Assembly (NCBI GenBank): GCA_947472635.1
Contig: CANJDY010000030.1
Location: forward strand, 1 to 13,968
DNA length: 13,968 nucleotides
DNA from: Chitinophagaceae bacterium
GTDB taxonomy: Bacteria; Bacteroidota; Bacteroidia; Chitinophagales; Chitinophagaceae
Reading direction: 5' to 3'
In this document: positions 7,835 to 13,968 of the stretch, in pieces
How positions within the stretch are numbered: position 1 is the stretch's first letter
Layout of the letters: each line of letters begins with the position of its first letter
Position numbers and translations under genes: made by a program
Notes under the pieces: model-generated
The model's input: only the letters and a program-made list of their open reading frames with translations
Told to the model about the DNA's origin: nothing
Database searches by the model: none

Positions 7835-8761
7835 ATGATAAATCTTGCATTTATTAAGTTATTTTTTAAAAAATTGTATGATAAACTTTGTATTCAGCAA
7901 TGGAGTATTGGAATTACTAGAATCTCACTATTAGATTTTTTTAAATATAAAAATATTGAAAGTGATTATAAGTGGATGTCACTAAATTCAAATTTTCAAT
8001 TTTGTGCCGATCCATTTGTTTTTAAAAATCCTGATGGTTTTTTAAATATTGTTTATGAAGAATTTAGTTTTGAAGAAAATTATGGAAAAATTTGTATGAC
8101 TACCTTTTCAAATGAATTTGAGCAATCGCCTCCAGTAAAGCTATTAGATACTAAAAGTCATCTTTCTTACCCTTTTGTTTTTGTTGAAAATGAAAGTATA
8201 CATATTATTCCGGAAGCTAGTCAAAGTGGTATTTTATCTTCATATAATTTCGATTTTAAGACAAATTCATTAAAAGATAAAAAGGATATTATAAAAGGAT
8301 TAGCACTTTTAGATTCAACGATTTTAAAATACAATAATAAATATTGGTTATTTGCAACGCATAGTGGTCTTTTAAGTAATAGTCAATTATTTATATATCA
8401 TTCAAATAATTTCGATGGTCCTTATATCGAGCATTCTAAAAATCCAGTAAAAAATAATCTAGATGCTTCAAGACCAGCTGGAAATTTTATTGAATTTAAT
8501 GGAGACATTTATAGGCCCACTCAAAATTCGGCTGAAAGTTATGGGAAGTCAATTACTTTAAATAAAATATGTTTATTAAATGAAAATGAATTTGAAGAAG
8601 AAACCTATTTTAAAATTTCACCTCCAGCTAATACAGAATTTGTTGAGGGCCTTCATACTATAAATATTATTGATGACTTTATTGTAATTGATGGACTTAG
8701 AAGTAAATTTAATCCTATTTTTAAAATCAAAAATAAAATCAATAAAATGCTTAAAAATTAA
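7835..8761 (+). CDS. Predicted beta-propeller protein, GINT1 N-terminal-domain-like
   Basis: This 308-residue protein has no signal peptide and only a short hydrophobic N-terminus, so it is probably cytoplasmic. It carries the motif series of the domain named after the N-terminal part of plant glucosamine inositolphosphorylceramide transferase 1, a GH43-like five-bladed propeller: QWSIGI (21-26), CADPFVF (57-63), YEEF (74-77), HLSYPFVF (109-116), IPEAS (125-129), LDSTIL (159-164), WLFAT (171-175), SRPAGNFI (212-219), YRPTQNS (226-232), YGKSI (236-240) and EGLHTI (271-276). The repeated Asp/Glu/Arg positions point to a sugar- or nucleotide-sugar-binding funnel. Bacterial relatives are mostly uncharacterised; some are fused to formyltransferase-like domains, but this one stands alone. 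It is the first gene of the AT-rich cassette, 88 bases ahead of wzx, so it likely takes part in making or modifying the repeat unit. The family is recognised from memory of motifs; the reaction is unknown. Confidence 0.7.
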   Translation: MINLAFIKLFFKKLYDKLCIQQWSIGITRISLLDFFKYKNIESDYKWMSLNSNFQFCADPFVFKNPDGFLNIVYEEFSFEENYGKICMTTFSNEFEQSPPVKLLDTKSHLSYPFVFVENESIHIIPEASQSGILSSYNFDFKTNSLKDKKDIIKGLALLDSTILKYNNKYWLFATHSGLLSNSQLFIYHSNNFDGPYIEHSKNPVKNNLDASRPAGNFIEFNGDIYRPTQNSAESYGKSITLNKICLLNENEFEEETYFKISPPANTEFVEGLHTINIIDDFIVIDGLRSKFNPIFKIKNKINKMLKN

Positions 8762-8849
8762 ATCAATTTTACTAATTTTCACTTATTGCTAATTATATAA
8801 TTTTAACTATGCTTAGTTTTTTAAAAAGTATTTTTTTAACAATTTTATA

Positions 8850-10295
8850 TTGAAAAAGAATTTTTTTTATAATTTTTTACTGACAGGTTCTAATCTATTA
8901 TTTCCTTTATTAACTTTTCCGTATTTATCAAGAATTTTAGGGGTTGAAGGTTTAGGAGTTACTAATTTTATTATTTCCTATGGTCAAAATTATATGATTA
9001 TTGCTGCATTAGGATTACCTGTTTATGGAATACGTGAAATTTCAAAACTGGGTAATGATCGAATTAAACGGTCCGTTCTATTTTTTGAACTTTTGTTAAT
9101 TCATTTTATTGTTTCTATTTTTTTTTTAATTGTTTATATTTTTTCAATTTTTTTTTCTTCCGAGTTTAAAGATTATTATACAATTTCTTTGTTAGGAGGG
9201 GTTTTGATAATTTTAAATGTATTTACTATTCAATGGCTATTTACAGGTGTTAATGATTTTAAATATATAACTATAAGAAGTTTATTGGTTAAAGTAATTT
9301 CATTATTTGCTATCTATTTATTTGTTCAAAAGAAAGATGATTATTTAATTTTTTTTATAATTTTGATTCTTTCAACATTATTGAATGCTTTAATTGATGT
9401 TTATTATGCTAGAAAATTAATTTCGTTTAAAATTAATTTCTCATTTAAAGGTATTTTCAAACATTTTAAACCTATTTCAATATTAGGTATTTACATGGTT
9501 TTAACTAGTATTTATTCTGTTTTACCAGCTACTCTTTTAGGTTTTTTATCTACTAAATCTGCTGTTGGGTATTATTATACAGCTAATAGAATTGTACGTA
9601 TCGTAATTTCATTATTTGCAGCTTTGATTTCTGTTTTTATTCCCCAATTTAATTATGTTTTAGAAAATAGGGGTATAGAAGCTTATAACTTATTAATAGT
9701 AAAATCTATTAATATTATTATTTCTTTTGCTATCCCGATTTCATTTTTTGTTTATCTTTCCTCTAGTGCTATAGTTAAATTACTTACTGGTGATCTTTAT
9801 TACAAATCTATACTTTTAGTTCAAATAATGTCTCCTGTTATTCTACTCGTTCCATTTGCTCAAATTTTTGTATTGCTTATTTTAAATGTATTTAGAAAAG
9901 ATTTCCTTATGGTTATTTTATCTGTTATAGGAATGTCTATTAGTTTGTTGATTAATTTACTATTTATTCCTGTATTATCTGAAAATGCAACAGCGTATTC
10001 ACAACTATTTGCTGAATTATTTGTTACAATTCTTTCTTTTTTCTTTGCAAAAAATGTTCATTATTTCTATTTTCCAATACGATTATTTTTTTTAAATATA
10101 ATTTTTGCAATTCCATTTGCTGTTATTACCTATTTATTTTCAATTTCGTTTACTAATAATTTTTTAATTTTATTGATGTCGTCGCTATTTTGTGGATTGT
10201 ATTTTATTATTTATCAATTATACGTTTTAAAAAATTCAATTATTATCGATATGATTACATTTTGTAGAGTAAAAATTTATTTTTATTTACCTTAG
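8850..10295 (+). CDS. wzx: Wzx-type polysaccharide repeat-unit flippase
   Basis: This 481-residue integral membrane protein of the MATE/polysaccharide-transporter superfamily should flip undecaprenyl-linked repeat units to the periplasmic side. Its N-terminus shows the RfbX-like pattern LLFPLLTFPYLSRILGVEGL (16-35), with GLPVYGIREISK at 55-66. Hydrophobic helices (roughly 12-14) run to the end, as usual for the family. The start must be TTG at 8850: an in-frame TAG lies at 8814-8816, no ATG or GTG lies between it and the conserved N-terminus, and the next Met is residue 49, inside conserved sequence. It follows the propeller gene by 88 bases and precedes wzy by six, so it is in the same operon. 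The fold is clear, and the symbol rests on the neighbouring polymerase and transferases. Confidence 0.9.
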   Translation: MKKNFFYNFLLTGSNLLFPLLTFPYLSRILGVEGLGVTNFIISYGQNYMIIAALGLPVYGIREISKLGNDRIKRSVLFFELLLIHFIVSIFFLIVYIFSIFFSSEFKDYYTISLLGGVLIILNVFTIQWLFTGVNDFKYITIRSLLVKVISLFAIYLFVQKKDDYLIFFIILILSTLLNALIDVYYARKLISFKINFSFKGIFKHFKPISILGIYMVLTSIYSVLPATLLGFLSTKSAVGYYYTANRIVRIVISLFAALISVFIPQFNYVLENRGIEAYNLLIVKSINIIISFAIPISFFVYLSSSAIVKLLTGDLYYKSILLVQIMSPVILLVPFAQIFVLLILNVFRKDFLMVILSVIGMSISLLINLLFIPVLSENATAYSQLFAELFVTILSFFFAKNVHYFYFPIRLFFLNIIFAIPFAVITYLFSISFTNNFLILLMSSLFCGLYFIIYQLYVLKNSIIIDMITFCRVKIYFYLP

Positions 10296-10301
10296 TTTTT
10301 T

Positions 10302-11501
10302 ATGAAATTCAGTAAATTTAAATTATTATTTACATTTTTATTTTGTCTAAGTTCAATTCACTTTTTTGATCCTATAATACTTTCAACTTCATTTGTATAT
10401 TACATTTATTTATTCTTTTTTGTAGTTTCAATATTTTTTGTTTTTATTAATAGTGATAATGATTTTTATAATCCTTTCTCTTTTCCGGTTATTTTAATTT
10501 TAATTGCTGAGTTATTATCTTCATTTAATGCTACCATTTCTTGGGATCAGGATTTTATTGAATCACTCCGATCAGTTATTCCATACATGGTGTACATTTT
10601 ATTTTTTCTTTTAATTTCCTGGAAATATCCCATTATAGAAATTGAAAAACTAATTGTCATTATCGGATTTTCATATATTTTTGTTTTCTTAATTTCGTTT
10701 TATGTTTTTCCAACTATATATTTCGGAAATATAGAACTTATTGATGACTCTAGAGGGTTTCAAAGACTTAAAACTAGCGGTATAGGATTTTTATTTTTGC
10801 TTTGTTTTTTCGCTTTAAATCAATTTATTATTAATAAGAAACTCTTGTGGGTTTTTGTTTATCTTATTTCGCTTTCTTGTATTTTTATGTCATTGACTAG
10901 AACATATATTGTTTTCACTCTTTTGTTTTCTTTTATTTTTATTTTGAATAATGCTAGTTTATTTTTAAAATTTATGTCAATTTCATTAGTCTCAATCTTA
11001 TTATATATTTTCTTTTTAAGTAACGCTTATAATTTAATGATTGAAGAAACCGATTCTCAAGTTTCCTATGCCAAAGAAGATATCAGAATGCTTTCCGTAA
11101 GTTTTTATTTAAATAACTTTTCACCTAATATTGTTTCTAAAATTTTAGGTAATGGTGAGCCTGGGAATATTAAAAATAATCCAATTGAAAACTCTTATTA
11201 TTCAAAATTTGTAAATAATTTAGAAAAAAAATTCGGGTTTTACATTTCTGATATAGGTTACTTGGGTTTGTATGTTAAATTCGGTATTTTTTCAATCATT
11301 TCTTATCTTATCTTCATTTATTTAACTTTTAAAACTACTATTTTATCTACCTATTTGTATTCAAAATATTATTTATTTTTTATATTTTCAATAAGTTTCA
11401 TTATAGATGCTCCTTTTAATCCAAGTTTTATTCCATCAATTGTTTTCGCTTATTATATTTTGTTTCTTCAATCTAAACAAATTCCTGTTAATTCAATTTA
11501 G
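10302..11501 (+). CDS. wzy: Wzy-type O-antigen/capsule polymerase
   Basis: This 399-residue multispanning membrane protein should join flipped repeat units in the periplasm. About ten to twelve hydrophobic helices are visible. An SLTRTYIV segment (197-204, R200) opens a helix in the middle, and a large polar loop (about 243-325) contains GNGEPG (283-288) and SDIGYLGLYVKFG (316-328), the G.G...D.G.....G pattern seen in Wzy and WaaL-type proteins. Sequence conservation in this family is low, so the call rests on topology, these motifs and position between wzx and two glycosyltransferase genes. The ATG lies six bases after the wzx stop. A WaaL-type ligase is the main alternative, but the Wzx/Wzc/Wza setting favours polymerase. 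Confidence 0.85.
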   Translation: MKFSKFKLLFTFLFCLSSIHFFDPIILSTSFVYYIYLFFFVVSIFFVFINSDNDFYNPFSFPVILILIAELLSSFNATISWDQDFIESLRSVIPYMVYILFFLLISWKYPIIEIEKLIVIIGFSYIFVFLISFYVFPTIYFGNIELIDDSRGFQRLKTSGIGFLFLLCFFALNQFIINKKLLWVFVYLISLSCIFMSLTRTYIVFTLLFSFIFILNNASLFLKFMSISLVSILLYIFFLSNAYNLMIEETDSQVSYAKEDIRMLSVSFYLNNFSPNIVSKILGNGEPGNIKNNPIENSYYSKFVNNLEKKFGFYISDIGYLGLYVKFGIFSIISYLIFIYLTFKTTILSTYLYSKYYLFFIFSISFIIDAPFNPSFIPSIVFAYYILFLQSKQIPVNSI

Positions 11502-11519
11502 TTTTATTAATACATTCTT

Positions 11520-12506
11520 TTGAATAATTTAGCTATTATAATTCCAGCATATAAAATTGAATATTTTTCTAAAGTACTTAATTCATTAGCTAAACAGACT
11601 TGTAAAGATTTTACTGTCTATATTGGTATTGATGCTTCTGAACATGATTTTATTTCAATTATTAATTTATATGATTTAGAATTTAATATTGTTTATCAAT
11701 ACTTTCCTGAAAATTTAGGCAGTAAGGATTTAGTAGCTCATTGGGAAAGATGCATTGATTTGGTTGGTAATGAAGAATGGCTTTGGTTGTTTTCTGATGA
11801 TGATATTATGGATGAATTTTGTGTTCAAAACTTTTATTCAGTTTTAGCACTTAACCCGTTTATTGATTTATTTCATTTTAATGTTTTTCAAATTAATGAA
11901 TATCATGAAATTATTGATTCTTATTTTCCATTTCCTGATTTATTAACTATTCAAGATTTTATTAAATTTAGATTACAAGGTTTATTAAATAGTTTTGTTG
12001 TTGAATATATATTCAGAAAGTCCTCATTTTTTGATAGTGGTCGTTTTCATAATTTTGATTTAGCATGGGGTAGTGATGATGCTCTTTGGATCAAATTAGG
12101 GAATAAAAAGGGGATTAAAACGATAGATAAAAGTAATGTTTATTGGCGTAAAAGTCCCTTTAACATTTCTCCAAATTTTTCTGATAAATCTATTGTTTTA
12201 AGAAAATTATCATCTCAAATTTATTTTTCTAATTGGTTGTTTTTAGAAGTTAAAAAAAATTCAGTTCAATTTCCTATCAAAAAACTTACTATTCTTTTAG
12301 AAAATTGGCTTTTACTTAGTATTAGATCTAGGTTGAGTATAGTTCCTATTCGTTCATTATTTTCTCTTTTATCAAAATCTTTCTCATCTTATGAATCTAA
12401 TAAGTTTATTTTATTAAAACTAATTCCTTTATATTTTTTTAAATTTAAAATTTCATTAAAATCTATATTCATAAGAGTAACTTTTAAATTGAATAATTAT
12501 TTATAA
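11520..12506 (+). CDS. Family 2-type glycosyltransferase of the capsule cassette
   Basis: This 328-residue enzyme should add one sugar of the repeat unit. The GT-A core shows LAIIIPAYK (4-12), a donor-site strand near VYIGIDAS (33-40), and a metal-binding FSDDDI (91-96). A second acidic block, WGSDDALW (183-190), sits where the catalytic Asp is expected. Beyond about residue 230 the protein is rich in Leu, Phe and Lys and may contain amphipathic helices that hold it at the membrane. The start is TTG at 11520: no ATG or GTG lies close, the next Met is residue 97, and the TTG places the first GT-A strand at the normal distance from the N-terminus. It begins 18 bases after wzy and ends directly against the next gene. 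Donor and linkage cannot be predicted. Confidence 0.88.
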   Translation: MNNLAIIIPAYKIEYFSKVLNSLAKQTCKDFTVYIGIDASEHDFISIINLYDLEFNIVYQYFPENLGSKDLVAHWERCIDLVGNEEWLWLFSDDDIMDEFCVQNFYSVLALNPFIDLFHFNVFQINEYHEIIDSYFPFPDLLTIQDFIKFRLQGLLNSFVVEYIFRKSSFFDSGRFHNFDLAWGSDDALWIKLGNKKGIKTIDKSNVYWRKSPFNISPNFSDKSIVLRKLSSQIYFSNWLFLEVKKNSVQFPIKKLTILLENWLLLSIRSRLSIVPIRSLFSLLSKSFSSYESNKFILLKLIPLYFFKFKISLKSIFIRVTFKLNNYL

Positions 12507-13637
12507 ATGAATAATAAGATTTTAATTATTTCTCCAGTTCCTACTCATCCTCCTCATGCAGGGAATAGATCTTGTATACTTAATTATTGTCAATATTTTA
12601 CAGATTTAGGTTTACAAGTATATTATTTATACATAGGAGAGTCTTTACCTACAGATTCTTTAGAATTAATGAAAAACTATTGGGGTGATCGACTTTTAAT
12701 TATCACGCCATTATTTTATTCATTTAAACTCCGTTTTTATAAACATTTTCGTTTTTTTACTACTGGCAAATTTGTTTATAAAATTGATGATTGGTTTCCC
12801 TGGGGTGTTCGTCATAAAATAATGTCACTTCATTTAAAATATAATTTCGATATTATTTGGGTTAATTATATTTGGCTCAGTAAAGCGCTTACTTTTTTTA
12901 AAGTTGAAAAAAAAATTATTGATACGCATGATGTATTTTCTTTTAGATATGAAAAAACTGGAAGTAATTGGTATTCTACAACTCCAAAACAAGAAAAAAG
13001 GGCAATAGATAGAAGTGATTTGATTGTTGCTATTCAAGATTTGGAAGCTTCTTTTTTTAGAGGGTTAACTACTAAAAGTGTAATTACTTCCTATCGGCCT
13101 TTCCCTATTTTTAATACTGAAATCTGTTTTAACAATAATTTACTCTTTATTGCTGGTCCTAATAATCATAATGTTGATGGTTTGAATTTCCTTATTCATG
13201 AATTATTCCCCTTACTTATTCTTGAACATCCTACTATTAAATTAATTATTGGCGGCGGAATTTGCGATTATCTTTCTAATAAAAGTTTACCTAAAGGGAT
13301 TGTTATTTATGGAAAAGTTTCGGATTTAGAACACTTTTATTCCTTAGGAAATATTGTATTTAATCCCATTAAATTTGGCACTGGTTTAAAAATTAAAACT
13401 TTAGAAGCATTATCTTTTGGTAAAATTTTAGTTGCAAATTCTCATAATGTTATTGGTATTCCTTTTCCTAATGAAATACCAGTATTGTTGGCTGACTCTT
13501 TATCTGATTATCAAACTCATATTCGATATCTACTTCAAGATGATACTGTTTTAAATGATTTCAAAAAATCTGTTTATTCTTATATGTTTAAATATAACAA
13601 TTTGGTTGATTGTAGAATGTCTGAAATTTTATTTTAA
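12507..13637 (+). CDS. GT4-type (glycosyltransferase group 1, GT-B) enzyme
   Basis: This 376-residue enzyme has two Rossmann-like halves. The N-terminal acceptor half starts ILIISPVPTHPPHAGNRSC (5-23), with a PPHAGN loop (15-20), and includes IIDTHDVFSFRYEK (137-150), typical of one subgroup of capsule GT4 enzymes. The C-terminal donor half has LLFIAGPNNHNVDGL (212-226), LIIGGG (246-251), IVIYGKV (265-271) and the donor-site segment FGTGLKIKTLEALSFGK (290-306), where K295 and E300 match the Lys and Glu that hold the nucleotide sugar. Its ATG follows the previous stop with no gap, so translation is probably coupled. The length is normal, and the stop comes only a few bases before the presumed edge of the insertion sequence, so slight trimming of the C-terminus by the insertion cannot be excluded. 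Sugar specificity is unknown. Confidence 0.9.
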   Translation: MNNKILIISPVPTHPPHAGNRSCILNYCQYFTDLGLQVYYLYIGESLPTDSLELMKNYWGDRLLIITPLFYSFKLRFYKHFRFFTTGKFVYKIDDWFPWGVRHKIMSLHLKYNFDIIWVNYIWLSKALTFFKVEKKIIDTHDVFSFRYEKTGSNWYSTTPKQEKRAIDRSDLIVAIQDLEASFFRGLTTKSVITSYRPFPIFNTEICFNNNLLFIAGPNNHNVDGLNFLIHELFPLLILEHPTIKLIIGGGICDYLSNKSLPKGIVIYGKVSDLEHFYSLGNIVFNPIKFGTGLKIKTLEALSFGKILVANSHNVIGIPFPNEIPVLLADSLSDYQTHIRYLLQDDTVLNDFKKSVYSYMFKYNNLVDCRMSEILF

Positions 13638-13678
13638 TTATTAGCTGAGTTCAACTGATAAGTGCAATTTTTAGAAAC

Positions 13679-13715
13679 AAATGGCAAAAATGCTTTTAAG
13701 GGCATTTTGCCATTT
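13679..13715. repeat. Long imperfect hairpin upstream of the IS30 transposase
   Basis: The arms 13679-13693 and 13702-13715 are reverse complements over 14 bp with one bulged A in the left arm; the loop is about eight bases. No T run follows on the plus strand, so it is not a standard terminator for the cassette, although such a stem could slow read-in transcription or block read-in translation of the transposase. It may equally be a transposase binding or subterminal site. Confidence 0.7.
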
Positions 13716-13743
13716 GACCGAGTAGTGCGACCTTTTGGTTACT

Positions 13744-13968
13744 ATGACAAAAAATTACACTCAACTTAGTTTGGTACAAAGATATCAGATTGAAGCCTTT
13801 ATTAAGGCCGGAATGAAACAAAAAAAGGTTGCAGCGGAACTTGGAGTAGATCCTTCCACTATTAGCAGGGAACTGCAAAGAAATACCGCCCAAAGAGGAA
13901 GGACAGCTGGATCTTATTTGGCTTCTAATGCGCAGCGAAGAACGGATCAGCGACACCATTATAAGCCC
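13744..13968 (+). CDS. IS30-family transposase, N-terminal part (cut by window edge)
   Basis: From the ATG at 13744 the frame is open for 75 codons to the window end. The translation begins MTKNYTQLSLVQRYQIEAF and continues with a helix-turn-helix: KQKKVAAELGVDPSTISREL (25-44). This is the HTH_38-type DNA-binding domain that begins IS30-family transposases (L...R..I......G.....IA..L....STISREL.RN). It should bind the terminal repeats; the DDE catalytic core would lie beyond the window. The base composition is clearly richer in GC than the cassette. A minus-strand frame over the same bases has no recognisable content and is a shadow. Confidence 0.9.
   Translation, partial: MTKNYTQLSLVQRYQIEAFIKAGMKQKKVAAELGVDPSTISRELQRNTAQRGRTAGSYLASNAQRRTDQRHHYKP

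Larger units (their letters stand above)
13644..13968 (+). mobile_element. IS30-family insertion sequence, left part (continues beyond window)
   Basis: The presence of an IS30 transposase gene, and base composition near 45% GC in the coding part against about 20% in the cassette, mark inserted DNA. The left end is not fixed by the sequence. The first stretch unlike the cassette begins around 13644 (GCTGAGTTCAACTGATAAGT), a likely place for the terminal inverted repeat. Only the matching right end, outside the window, could confirm it. A near-perfect inverted repeat lies between this end and the gene. Confidence 0.7.

Noticed and set aside
13696..13959. 87-codon minus-strand ORF at the right edge
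   Set aside because: It runs opposite the clear IS30 helix-turn-helix coding frame and across the hairpin, and has no recognisable content.
1..13968. CRISPR array, tRNA or rRNA genes, toxin-antitoxin or phage-defence genes
   Set aside because: No regularly spaced repeats, no RNA gene signatures, and no protein with such domains were seen on either strand.

Overview
The window looks like chromosomal DNA from a Bacteroidota bacterium, probably of the Chitinophagaceae/Sphingobacteriales side. The support is low GC, almost no Shine-Dalgarno sequences, a DUF3276 (PUR-like) gene, a promoter of the Bacteroidota TTTG/TAnnTTTG type in front of that gene, and a Wza-like lipoprotein followed by a Wzc-like kinase. 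The genus is inference. All confident genes are on the plus strand.

Layout. (1) Positions 1-3480 hold accessory envelope genes: the 3' end of an SGNH-hydrolase-like gene, a GT2 glycosyltransferase, and a full-length single-chain (TMD-NBD) ABC exporter half-transporter. Each is separated from the next by 140-170 bases. (2) Positions 3553-4153 hold a self-contained unit: a promoter, the DUF3276 gene and a strong intrinsic terminator. (3) About 420 bases of AT-rich non-coding DNA follow. (4) Positions 4575-7701 carry the polysaccharide export pair, an outer-membrane Wza-like lipoprotein and an inner-membrane Wzc-like chain-length regulator/tyrosine kinase, one base apart. (5) Positions 7835-13637 form a tightly packed, much more AT-rich cassette: a predicted beta-propeller protein of the GINT1-N-like type, a Wzx flippase, a Wzy polymerase, a GT2 and a GT4-type glycosyltransferase. 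(6) The window ends inside an IS30-family insertion sequence.

How the genes would work together: the two cassette glycosyltransferases build a lipid-linked repeat unit, Wzx flips it, Wzy polymerises it in the periplasm, and Wzc plus the Wza-like lipoprotein set chain length and export it. This is a Wzx/Wzy-dependent capsule or exopolysaccharide locus. The initiating sugar-phosphate transferase and the nucleotide-sugar synthesis genes are not in the window. The sharp fall in GC after wzc, the strain-specific type of gene content and the IS at the end suggest a swapped-in serotype cassette next to conserved export genes.

I did not find a clearly new defence, mobile or regulatory system. The least described element is the stand-alone beta-propeller protein at 7835-8761. 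The other points worth a look are an ABC exporter with Asp in place of the catalytic Glu, a kinase with a changed Walker A' motif, and TTG starts on two cassette genes.
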